This document shows positions 1 through 6,365 of a DNA stretch of 6,524 bases, one piece after another (the first letter of the stretch is position 1; the number at the start of each line of letters is the position of its first letter). Source of the DNA: an uncultured Eubacteriales bacterium. GTDB taxonomy: Bacteria; Bacillota; Clostridia; Oscillospirales; Acutalibacteraceae. The notes under the pieces are model-generated. The model ran no database searches and had not been told where the DNA came from. It worked only from the letters and a program-made list of their open reading frames with translations. Made by a program: the position numbers and the translations under genes. The DNA lies in contig CAKUME010000067.1 of assembly GCA_934667575.1 (NCBI GenBank), positions 1 to 6,524 on the forward strand, given 5' to 3'.

Positions 1-1911
1 CAAACGCTCGCCGAAACGCGCACGCAGCTGGACGAAGCGGAACAGCAGCTCACCGAAAAATCGGCGGAGCTGGCGCTGGCGCAGCAGCAGCTCGCCGACG
101 GCAAAGTGCAGCTCGCCGACGGTGAAACGCAGCTTCAGAGCGGCCGCGCCGAGCTGGAAGCGCAGCGTGCCCGCGTGCAGCAGGAGCTGGCCGATGCGCA
201 GCAAAAAATCACCGACGGCGAAAATCAGCTCGCCGCGGTGCAGAATGCGTCGTGGTATGTGCTCGACCGCCACGCCAACGTGGGCTTTGCGAGCTTTGAG
301 TCCGACTGCCAGCGCATGGATTCGCTCTCCAAGGTGTTCCCACTGATTTTCTTCATGGTTGCCGCGCTGGTCGCGCTCACCACCATGACGCGCATGGTCG
401 AGGAAGAACGCAGCCTTATCGGCACCTATTGCGCGCTCGGTTACAGCAAGAGCAAAATCATGTCCAAATATTTAATTTACGCCGCGGCGGCCACGCTCGG
501 CGGCTGCGCGCTCGGCCTGCTGGCGCTGCAAAAGGCGCTGCCGGTCATCGTGTGGAACAGCTACCGCATTCTGTATAGCGGCCCCAGTGTGATTGCGCCT
601 TATAGCCTCAAGTTTTCGCTGATCGGCACGCTGGCCGCCTGCGCATGCACACTCGGCGCAACGGTGAGCGTTTGCCGGGCGTCGGTGTCGGAATATCCGG
701 CGCTGCTGCTGCTGCCCAAGGCGCCCAAGGCCGGCAAGCGCATCCTGCTCGAACGTATCCCGTTTGTGTGGAAGCATTTGAATTTTATCAACAAGGTAAC
801 GGCGCGCAATATTTTCCGCTACAAAAAGCGTTTGATTATGACGGTGGTGGGCATTGCGGGCTGCACCGGCCTGCTGCTCACCGGCTTTGGCATCAAGGAC
901 TCGATTTCCACGCTTGTTACCAATCAATACCGCGAAATTTATCGATACGATATTCAGCTCACCACCACCGAGGGGCTGTCGGACGCCACGCGCCAGCTGC
1001 TGCGCGATATGCCAGAGCTGGAAGAAACGCTCGGCATGTATAAAACCGCACAGGATATCTCCGGCAGCGGCCGCACCATGTCGGCCTATATTATGGTGCC
1101 GGAAAGCACGGATTCGTTTGCCGACTTTATCAATCTGCGCGACCGGCGCACGCATAAGGCCATCGCATTCAACACCGACTCGGTGGTGGTAACCGAAAAG
1201 CTCGCAGAGCGGCTGGGGCTTTCCGTGGGCGGCACCGTCACCATCCAAAAGCCGGACTGTTCTCCGGTGGAGCTCACCGTCACCGGCATTACCGAAAACT
1301 ATATTATGCATTATATTTATATCGCACCGGAGTTATATCGCAGCTCGGTGGGCGAGCCGGGCAATAGCAACCTGCTCGGCGTGATCTGTGCGCCCGATGC
1401 CAAGGCGGACGCCGATGCAATCAGCCGCACGCTCACTGCGCAGCCCGACCTCGACACCGCCATTTCGCTCGCCAAATACGGTTCGCAGTTCGACACCATG
1501 ATCAGCAGCCTCAATTATATTATTCTGGTCATCATCGTGTGCGCCGGGCTGCTTGCATTCGTGGTGCTCTATAACCTCACGAATATCAATATTTCGGAAC
1601 GCGAGCGCGAAATTGCCACCATTAAGGTGCTCGGCTTCTACAAAATCGAAACCGCCATGTATATCTACCGCGAAACCATTCTGCTCACGCTGCTGGGCTG
1701 CCTGTTCGGGCTGGGCTTTGGCGTGGTGTTGCATTCGTTCGTGATCCGCACCGTGGAAGTGGACATGGTGATGTTCGGTCGCGTGATCCAGCCGCTGAGC
1801 TATCTTTGGGCCGCGCTGATCACGTTTGCGTTCTCTGCGTTGGTCAATTTGGTGATGTACCGCAAACTCACCGGCGTGTCGATGGTCGAAAGCCTGAAAT
1901 CGGTGGATTAA
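1..1911 (+). CDS. ABC transporter permease, FtsX/MacB-like, with coiled-coil region (5' partial)
   Basis: The reading frame is open from base 1 to TAA at 1909-1911, so the visible 636 residues are the C-terminal part of a larger protein; the GTG at 106 is internal and not a credible start. Visible residues 1-85 form a Q/E/A/L-rich heptad coiled coil. A first FtsX domain follows: a membrane segment near 113-130, the charged loop VEEERSLIGTYCALGYSKSK (133-152), and segments near 157-180 and 205-225. A fourth segment (about 277-297) precedes a roughly 200-residue extracytoplasmic MacB-type domain. A second FtsX domain closes the protein, with segments near 503-525, 557-580 and 600-620 and the parallel loop EREREIATIKVLGF (533-546). 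The repeated 'E-R-x-IG/IA-x-x-x-x-LG' loop is the family hallmark. Such permeases act at the membrane with a separate ATPase, often exporting or extracting lipids, peptides or antimicrobials; substrate here is unknown. The ATPase gene is not in the window and would be expected upstream. Confidence 0.9.
   Translation, partial: QTLAETRTQLDEAEQQLTEKSAELALAQQQLADGKVQLADGETQLQSGRAELEAQRARVQQELADAQQKITDGENQLAAVQNASWYVLDRHANVGFASFESDCQRMDSLSKVFPLIFFMVAALVALTTMTRMVEEERSLIGTYCALGYSKSKIMSKYLIYAAAATLGGCALGLLALQKALPVIVWNSYRILYSGPSVIAPYSLKFSLIGTLAACACTLGATVSVCRASVSEYPALLLLPKAPKAGKRILLERIPFVWKHLNFINKVTARNIFRYKKRLIMTVVGIAGCTGLLLTGFGIKDSISTLVTNQYREIYRYDIQLTTTEGLSDATRQLLRDMPELEETLGMYKTAQDISGSGRTMSAYIMVPESTDSFADFINLRDRRTHKAIAFNTDSVVVTEKLAERLGLSVGGTVTIQKPDCSPVELTVTGITENYIMHYIYIAPELYRSSVGEPGNSNLLGVICAPDAKADADAISRTLTAQPDLDTAISLAKYGSQFDTMISSLNYIILVIIVCAGLLAFVVLYNLTNINISEREREIATIKVLGFYKIETAMYIYRETILLTLLGCLFGLGFGVVLHSFVIRTVEVDMVMFGRVIQPLSYLWAALITFAFSALVNLVMYRKLTGVSMVESLKSVD
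88..129 (+). repeat. 21-nt tandem repeat encoding a coiled-coil heptad
   Basis: Two adjacent 21-nt units (88-108 and 109-129) share their first 14 bases, CAGCTCGCCGACGG, and encode the heptads QLADGKV and QLADGET. Looser heptads continue to about base 240 (QLQSGRA, ELEAQRA, RVQQELA and so on). The unit length equals one coiled-coil heptad, so the repeat probably grew by in-frame duplication within the permease's helical stalk and could vary in copy number among strains. Confidence 0.7.
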
Positions 1912-2756
1912 CCGTGCGCGCGGCGACGCGTTTCCGACGGCGGCTCGCCAATCAGCTGGCGATATTGGCGGGTAAAATAAGAAATGCTGTTGTAGCCGCA
2001 GGCTTCCGCACATTCCGACACGGTGCAGTCGCCGCGCAGCAGCATATTCTGCGCGCTCCGGCAGCGCCGCGCGTGAATCATGTCCACCACCGTCTGTCCG
2101 GTCACCGCGCGGAACGTGTGGCACAGGTGATATTTGCTGAATCCGATCGCGCTGCCGATCTCGTCGAGCGAAAGCGTTTCACGGTAATGCTCATTCAAAA
2201 ACAGAATGGTCTTCTTCACCAGCTCGATCGGACGCGAGGCCGCGCGCCCCTCCGCCGGATTCACCGCAATATGCGCCGAGCACAGCTGCGCCAGCAGCAT
2301 GAGCACCTGCGCCTCGGTGCGCAGCGCGGCAAATGTACCGCCCCGTTCGCTTTCCTGCTGAAGCCGAACGAGGCGGTGCATAATTTCGCTGTCGGCAAAC
2401 ACCGGTTCAAAATAAATGCCGGCAATATCCACCCCGTGCGCCGCGCAGTAGTCGTGCTCCAAAATCAGGCAGTGGTATCGGCACCCCGCCGCGGAATCCA
2501 CCGTGTGCAGCTGGTTGCTGTTAATCACCATGATCTGCCCTGCGTGCACCGCAAAGCGCGCCGCGTCGCAGGTCACGTCGGCGCTGCCGTCCACAAAGCC
2601 CAGCAGCTCAATGCCCTCGTGCCAGTGGCAGTCAAAATTAGCGGGCGAAATGATCTCCGGCGTGGGATTGGGCGTGTGATAAATAAACGGGGGATTGCCG
2701 AGCAGCTCATGGTTTTCATAAAACGGCGTGCGCCGTTCATCCGGGAGCCGTGCCAT
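1908..2756 (-). CDS. AraC/XylS-family transcriptional regulator
   Basis: This 282-residue protein (counted from ATG) has the usual AraC size and order. The N-terminal half is a cupin-like effector domain (about 20-110) with the typical HWHEGIELL strand (44-52), followed by a helical linker, then the DNA-binding domain. Helix-turn-helix 1 spans about 195-220 (LSLDEIGSAIGFSKYHLCHT) and helix-turn-helix 2 about 245-273 (TVSECAEACGYNSISYFTRQ), ending in the canonical IGEPPSETR. Family members bind a small molecule, often a sugar, and activate adjacent genes. The start is ATG at 2756-2754, with GGAGG nine bases upstream; an in-frame TTG immediately before it (six bases from the GGAGG) is a possible alternative giving 283 residues. 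The gene is divergent from two isomerase genes that it probably controls. Its stop overlaps that of the convergent permease gene, both using TTAA at 1908-1911. The exact effector cannot be read from sequence. Confidence 0.93.
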   Translation of the reverse strand: MARLPDERRTPFYENHELLGNPPFIYHTPNPTPEIISPANFDCHWHEGIELLGFVDGSADVTCDAARFAVHAGQIMVINSNQLHTVDSAAGCRYHCLILEHDYCAAHGVDIAGIYFEPVFADSEIMHRLVRLQQESERGGTFAALRTEAQVLMLLAQLCSAHIAVNPAEGRAASRPIELVKKTILFLNEHYRETLSLDEIGSAIGFSKYHLCHTFRAVTGQTVVDMIHARRCRSAQNMLLRGDCTVSECAEACGYNSISYFTRQYRQLIGEPPSETRRRAHG

Positions 2757-2778
2757 CAAAAAATTCCTCCTTCACAAA

Positions 2779-2822
2779 AAAAGCGCAATATTGTTCAGAT
2801 AAGCGGCAATATTTGCGCTTTT
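2779..2822 (-). promoter_or_regulatory. Inverted repeat with U tract in the regulator's leader (attenuator-like or operator)
   Basis: Arms AAAAGCGCAATATTG (2779-2793) and CAATATTTGCGCTTTT (2807-2822) pair over 15 bp with a single bulged base and a 13-base loop. Read on the minus strand, the hairpin is followed by a run of T residues and then the regulator's GGAGG, so it would form in the leader RNA downstream of the predicted start near 2831. It therefore resembles an intrinsic terminator or attenuator. The same DNA contains the proposed AraC binding repeats, so the symmetry may instead reflect an operator. The stem is A/T-rich at its ends, so termination would be moderate. Confidence 0.5.
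2785..2813. promoter_or_regulatory. Putative AraC-family operator: two GCAATATT direct repeats 21 bp apart
   Basis: GCAATATT occurs at 2785-2792 and again at 2806-2813, exactly 21 bp start to start, i.e. two helical turns. That is the geometry expected for the two half-sites of an AraC-type dimer on one DNA face. The downstream half-site ends five bases before the weak -35 of the isomerase promoter, placing the pair at about -69 to -41 of its predicted start, a standard activator position. For the divergent regulator gene the same sites lie downstream of its start, where binding could repress it by road-block. The repeat and spacing are seen; the binding protein is inferred. Confidence 0.5.
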
Positions 2823-2847
2823 ATCTTTTCGCAGAATACTATATAAT
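2819..2847 (+). promoter_or_regulatory. Promoter of the isomerase operon (activator-dependent type)
   Basis: A perfect -10, TATAAT, lies at 2842-2847, with only a poor -35 (TTTTAT, 2819-2824) at 17 bp. The predicted start is near 2854, about 40 bases before the first isomerase ATG. A good -10 with a weak -35 next to tandem half-sites is what an activator-dependent promoter looks like. Confidence 0.6.
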
Positions 2848-2866
2848 GAAAATACCCAAATGTCAA
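2838..2866 (-). promoter_or_regulatory. Sigma-A promoter of the AraC-family regulator
   Basis: On the minus strand TTGACA (2866-2861) and TATAGT (2843-2838) are separated by 17 bp, a near-consensus vegetative promoter with a predicted start near 2831 and a leader of about 75 nt. Its -10 overlaps the -10 of the opposing isomerase promoter by two bases (2842-2843), so the two polymerases should compete for the same DNA. Confidence 0.65.
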
Positions 2867-2893
2867 TACTTCAAGCAAAGGAGATTTATCATT

Positions 2894-3739
2894 ATGCTTC
2901 CGTTTTCTATTGGTGTTCTGCTCGACGGCTTCCGCCTTCCAGTGGATGAGGCGCTCGACAAAGCCGTTGAAGTGGGCGCGACCGGCATTCAGGTGTATGC
3001 CACCAATGGTAGCTTGGCACCGGAAAATCTGGTGGGCGAAAAGCGTGCGGAGTTCCGCCGCAAGGTGGCCGATCACGGGCTGACCATTTCCGCACTTTGC
3101 GGCGACATTGGCCGGTTCGACGATCCGGCGATCATTCCGGGCCGCATCGAGCGCTCCAAGCGCATCATGGACTTGGCTCAGGATCTGGGTGTGAATGTCG
3201 TGACCACCCACATCGGCGTGGTGCCTGCGTCGCCGGCACATGAGCGCTACAAGATCATGCAGGAGGCCTGCTTTGAGCTGAGCCGCTACGCCGACAGCCT
3301 GAACGCGCACTTCGCAATTGAAACCGGTCCCGAACCGGCCAATGTGCTGCGCCGCTTCCTCGACGATCTGCATTCCACCGGTGTGGCCGTGAACCTCGAC
3401 CCCGCCAATTTGGTGATGGTGACCGGTGACGACCCGGTGCAGGCCGTGGAAACGCTCAAGGATTATATTGTTCACACCCACGCGAAGGACGGAATCAAGC
3501 TGCATGAGAACGATCCAGAGGTGGTGTATGGCCTGGTGACGAACGATGTGCCCACGGGCAGAGGCTTCAAGGAAGTGCCGCTTGGTGAGGGCAGCGTGGA
3601 CTGGCCCAACTATCTGCGCGCACTCGATCGCATTGGCTATCGCGGTTTTCTGACCATTGAGCGCGAGGTAGGCGAAAACCCGGCGCACGACATTGAGCTC
3701 GCGGTGCAATTCCTCAAAAAGCATCTGGCGGCCGACTAA
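2894..3739 (+). CDS. Xylose isomerase-like TIM-barrel protein (sugar isomerase/epimerase family), first of pair
   Basis: This 281-residue protein has the fold and length of the AP_endonuc_2/xylose-isomerase-like superfamily (COG1082 type), cytosolic with no signal peptide. Opening strand FSIGVLLDGF (4-13) and GIQVYATNG (31-39) are typical. A metal site can be read from strand ends: Glu143 (AIETGPE), Asp169 (NLDPANL), His194/His196 (VHTHAKD) and Glu256 (TIEREVG), plus His106. GEGSVDW (231-237) precedes the last helix, as in many family epimerases and isomerases. The spacing between His196 and Glu256 is about 60 residues, so an insert (about 203-230) may cap the active site. Start ATG 2894 is supported by AGGAG at 2879-2883, ten bases upstream; longer in-frame reading to 2750 would run through the promoter. 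It likely interconverts, epimerises or dehydrates a sugar or its keto derivative, but the substrate is not identifiable. It begins the operon probably activated by the divergent AraC-family protein. Confidence 0.88.
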   Translation: MLPFSIGVLLDGFRLPVDEALDKAVEVGATGIQVYATNGSLAPENLVGEKRAEFRRKVADHGLTISALCGDIGRFDDPAIIPGRIERSKRIMDLAQDLGVNVVTTHIGVVPASPAHERYKIMQEACFELSRYADSLNAHFAIETGPEPANVLRRFLDDLHSTGVAVNLDPANLVMVTGDDPVQAVETLKDYIVHTHAKDGIKLHENDPEVVYGLVTNDVPTGRGFKEVPLGEGSVDWPNYLRALDRIGYRGFLTIEREVGENPAHDIELAVQFLKKHLAAD

Positions 3740-3753
3740 GGAGAGACGAAACG

Positions 3754-4626
3754 ATGGATATTTCAGTAAGTAGTTACAGCTTTCATAAGATGGGCATTTC
3801 GCAGATGGAATGCATTCACCGTGCGCATGAAATTGGTCTGCACGCGATCGAATTCACCGACCTGGTGCCGGAAGACGGCCTGACGCAGTTGGAATACGCC
3901 GACCGTCTGCGCGCGGAGGCGGAGCGCCTCGGTATGACAATCAATGCCTACACGGTAAGCGCCGATCTGCTTGGCGGCAGCAACGGCGACCTCGATGCCG
4001 AGGTGGAAGCCATTAAAGCCAAGGTAGACATCGCGGAGCGCCTGGGCGTTCAAGTGATGCGCCATGACGCCGCCTTTGTATTTCCGGACAAGCGCGGCTA
4101 CCGTGGGTTCGACCAGATTCTGCCCCGGCTCGCAGAGGGCTGCCGCCGCATTACGGAGTATGCCGCCACCAAGGGCATCCGCACCTGCGTTGAAAACCAC
4201 GGCACGCTCTGCCAGGATTCCGATCGTGTGGAAAAGCTCGTGAACACCGTGGCGCATCCGAACTTCGGTCTGCTCACCGACATGGGCAACTTCCTCTGCG
4301 TGGATGAAGACCCGGTGCACGCGTATAGCCGTGTAGCGCCCTATGCGGTGCACGCCCATGCCAAGGATTTTTACATTCGCAGCGGCAACCGCCTGAATCC
4401 CGGCGAGGGCTTCTTCCGCACCCGCGGCCAAAACTTCCTGCGCGGTGCGATCATCGGGCAGGGCGATGTGGATGTGCTCCAGTGCATCCGTATCCTCAAG
4501 TCCGTTGGCTACAACGGCTGGCTGTCGATTGAATTTGAAGGCAGCGAAGATCCGATGTACGGCATTCGCGTGGGCTTCGACAACCTCAAGCGCATGTTGG
4601 CGCTGCTCGAGGAAGGCAACGTATAA
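3754..4626 (+). CDS. Xylose isomerase-like TIM-barrel protein (sugar isomerase/epimerase family), second of pair
   Basis: The 290-residue product is a second, clearly diverged member of the same superfamily. It starts with the strand ISVSSYSFH (3-11) and has ligand candidates His104 (MRHDAAF), Glu147 (CVENHG), Asp176 (LLTDMGN), His200/His202 (VHAHAKDF) and Glu260 (LSIEFEG). A long segment (about 207-235) separates the His pair from GQGDVD (235-240), and the closing GYNGWLSIEFEGSEDPMYG is typical of family members that occur beside Gfo/Idh/MocA sugar dehydrogenases, though none is present here. Its start follows the previous stop by 14 bases; AGGAG (3739-3743) overlaps that stop codon and sits ten bases before ATG, so the two are surely co-transcribed and translationally linked. 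The two proteins may act in sequence or as partners on one substrate. No function can be named beyond isomerase, epimerase or dehydratase of a sugar or cyclitol. Confidence 0.88.
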   Translation: MDISVSSYSFHKMGISQMECIHRAHEIGLHAIEFTDLVPEDGLTQLEYADRLRAEAERLGMTINAYTVSADLLGGSNGDLDAEVEAIKAKVDIAERLGVQVMRHDAAFVFPDKRGYRGFDQILPRLAEGCRRITEYAATKGIRTCVENHGTLCQDSDRVEKLVNTVAHPNFGLLTDMGNFLCVDEDPVHAYSRVAPYAVHAHAKDFYIRSGNRLNPGEGFFRTRGQNFLRGAIIGQGDVDVLQCIRILKSVGYNGWLSIEFEGSEDPMYGIRVGFDNLKRMLALLEEGNV

Positions 4627-4636
4627 ATTTGCTCCG

Positions 4637-4681
4637 GCGCGCCCATCCTAATGTGGTATCCGCATTGTTTGGGAGGCGCGC
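4637..4681 (+). promoter_or_regulatory. GC-rich stem that could mask the PBP ribosome binding site
   Basis: GCGCGCC (4637-4643) can pair with GGCGCGC (4675-4681), with two or three further G-C pairs after a bulge and an inner AATG/CATT stem (4650-4653 with 4663-4666). The right arm overlaps GGGAGG (4671-4676), the binding site of the penicillin-binding protein gene. No T run follows, so it is not a classic terminator. No convincing promoter is seen in the 58-base gap (4627-4684), so the downstream gene may be read from upstream. Confidence 0.3.
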
Positions 4682-4684
4682 ACA

Positions 4685-6313
4685 ATGGCAGCAACACAAT
4701 TGCAAAAGCGCGCCGCGGTGGTCTTTTTCACTGCGGCGCTTTTCTTTGGCGGCATGATGGTTCGGCTCTATGGGCTGAGCACCGGCAGCAACCTTGCGCA
4801 AACGGCGCAGTCCCAGAGCCGTTGCGTGTTCTCGGCGGCACACACGCGCGGCACGATCTACGACTGCCGCCTGCGCCCGATTACCAACGCGCAAACGCAA
4901 TCGGTCACGGTTGCGGCGGGCACCCCGGCGGCCGTCACCGCGTTGCGCGCGCAGCTGCCAAAAGCGGAAGCGGAGCCTGTGCTCACACAGCTTCGGGCGG
5001 GCCGGCTGGTGCAAATTCCCGGCGTGGCGCTGCGCACCGACGGCACCGTTGTGTTCACTGCAACCGAGCGCTACGCCCAAAGCTGTGCGCCGCACCTGAT
5101 CGGCTATGTGGACGAAAGCGGCGCGGGCGTTTGCGGTATCGAACAATCCTACGATACGGTACTGCGCGCATGCAGCGGCAGCGTGAAGGTGGAATATACT
5201 GCAGATGCGTGGGGGAGGGCACTCGCCGGTGTGCCCATGCGTGTCACCGATACCACGGCGCGCAGCCGCGGCGGCGTGGTGCTCACGCTGGATCGCGACA
5301 TTCAGCAAATGGCGGAGCAAATTGCCGCCGATGCACTGCCCGCGGGCGCAATCGTGATTTTGGATGTGAAAACGAGCAAGATCCGCGCGATGGTCAGCAC
5401 GCCAACCTACGATCCCGCGCATGTGTCGGATGCGCTCACGCGTGCCGATGCCCCGCTGCTCAACCGCGCGCTTTCCGCCTACAACGTGGGCTCCGTGTTC
5501 AAGCTGGTGTCCGCATCGTGCGCGGCCGAGCGCAATGCGGTGGATATGACGTTTTGCTGTACCGGCAGCGTAAACTACGGCGGCCGCGCCTTTCGCTGCA
5601 TCAACGGCACCGCCCACGGCGAGCTGAACCTGAGCGGCGCAACGGCCGTGTCGTGCAACGGGTATTTCATCCGGCTGGCCGATCGGCTCGGCGCGCCGGG
5701 GCTGCTGGCAATGGCACGCAAATTCGGGTTTGGGCAGCGCATCGCGCTCACCGGCGAGCTAGCGTCGGAGGCGGGTCAGCTCCCCAATTTGCAGGACCTC
5801 AGCGCCCCGGCGGCGCTTGCCAATTTTTCGTTTGGTCAGGGGGAGCTGCTTGCCACGCCGCTGCAGGTGGCGAGCATGGTGCAAACCATTGCGAACGACG
5901 GCGTGCGCGTGGTGCCGCGGCTGGCGGAATACACCATCGACGAAAATGGCACCCCGGCCGATCCGCTCAGCGCCACGCGTGAAACCGTGATTTCTCCCCG
6001 CGCCGCCGCGCTGGTGCGTAGCTATATGATCGAAGCGGTGCAAACCGGCACGGCCTATGCGGCTTGCCCCCAAACCGGCGGCGCGGGCGCCAAAACCGCC
6101 ACCGCCGAAACCGGCAGCACCACTGCAGCCGGCGAGGCGGTCATTCAGGCATGGTGCGCAGGCTTTTATCCGGCGGAATCGCCGCAGTATGCCATCACGG
6201 TGTTCGCCGAAAACGGACGCAGCGGCAGCGCCGCCTGCGCACCGCTGGTCGCGCGGCTCGCAGACGGGCTCCGGGCGCTCGATCGGGTGAAAATGGAGAA
6301 TGAAAACACATAA
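4685..6313 (+). CDS. Class B-like penicillin-binding protein (transpeptidase, FtsI/SpoVD-like)
   Basis: The 542-residue protein crosses the membrane once (about 9-29) and has a short pedestal (about 45-190, beginning RGTIYD at 55-60 where the family has RG-x-I-x-DR) followed by a transpeptidase domain (about 195-530). It cross-links peptidoglycan stem peptides outside the cell. Catalytic boxes are visible: SVFK (270-273, nucleophile Ser270 within YNVGSVFKL), SCN (323-325) and KTA at 470-472 in AKTATAETG, where KTG is usual. GGVVLTLDRDIQQMAEQ (196-212) and GAIVILDVKTSKIRAMVSTPTYDP (start at 221) are typical class B landmarks, and there is no PASTA domain. It is shorter than most FtsI or PBP2 proteins, mainly in the pedestal. 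Thirteen cysteines are present, unusual for an exported protein. Start ATG 4685 has GGGAGG eight bases upstream. Genes for division or sporulation partners are not beside it, so a cell-division versus sporulation role cannot be decided. Confidence 0.9.
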   Translation: MAATQLQKRAAVVFFTAALFFGGMMVRLYGLSTGSNLAQTAQSQSRCVFSAAHTRGTIYDCRLRPITNAQTQSVTVAAGTPAAVTALRAQLPKAEAEPVLTQLRAGRLVQIPGVALRTDGTVVFTATERYAQSCAPHLIGYVDESGAGVCGIEQSYDTVLRACSGSVKVEYTADAWGRALAGVPMRVTDTTARSRGGVVLTLDRDIQQMAEQIAADALPAGAIVILDVKTSKIRAMVSTPTYDPAHVSDALTRADAPLLNRALSAYNVGSVFKLVSASCAAERNAVDMTFCCTGSVNYGGRAFRCINGTAHGELNLSGATAVSCNGYFIRLADRLGAPGLLAMARKFGFGQRIALTGELASEAGQLPNLQDLSAPAALANFSFGQGELLATPLQVASMVQTIANDGVRVVPRLAEYTIDENGTPADPLSATRETVISPRAAALVRSYMIEAVQTGTAYAACPQTGGAGAKTATAETGSTTAAGEAVIQAWCAGFYPAESPQYAITVFAENGRSGSAACAPLVARLADGLRALDRVKMENENT

Positions 6314-6330
6314 TTTGTCGGTTTTGCCCG

Positions 6331-6359
6331 TTGACATTTTCGCCGGATTCGAGTATAAT
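6331..6359 (+). promoter_or_regulatory. Consensus sigma-A promoter driving the T-box leader
   Basis: TTGACA (6331-6336) and TATAAT (6354-6359) are both perfect, with a 17-bp spacer. The predicted start is near 6366. The -35 begins only 17 bases after the PBP stop, and no intrinsic terminator is visible between them, so upstream transcripts may read into this unit. Confidence 0.85.
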
Positions 6360-6365
6360 AAAACC

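Noticed and set aside
472..1311. Long minus-strand reading frame opposite the permease gene
   Set aside because: It mirrors a clear FtsX permease; the translation is rich in His, Arg and Ala with no domain, as is usual for antisense frames in GC-rich genes.
1333..2124. Minus-strand frame spanning the permease end and the regulator end
   Set aside because: It crosses two well-supported genes in other frames and has low-complexity His/Arg/Gln composition.
1806..2846. Plus-strand frame of 346 codons across the regulator gene
   Set aside because: It is antisense to an unmistakable AraC-family protein and runs into the promoter region.
2750..2893. Upstream in-frame extension of the first isomerase
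   Set aside because: The extra 48 residues would cover the promoter and operator; the family start and an AGGAG both point to ATG 2894.
2795..3724. Minus-strand frame opposite the first isomerase gene
   Set aside because: It is a shadow of a protein with intact family motifs; no binding site or domain supports it.
2894..4626. Either TIM-barrel protein as endonuclease IV (DNA repair)
   Set aside because: The shared PF01261 fold is expected, but the sugar-enzyme features (single Glu/Asp/His/Glu metal site, GEG/GQG-x-VD before the last helix) and the regulator context fit isomerases, not the tri-metal repair enzyme.
4586..5617. Minus-strand 343-codon frame opposite the PBP start
   Set aside because: It is an antisense shadow; the plus strand has a signal anchor and catalytic boxes in order.
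4651..5982. Plus-strand 443-codon frame overlapping the PBP gene
   Set aside because: It is out of frame with the PBP, is dominated by Arg/Ala/Gly/His, and has no transpeptidase motif.
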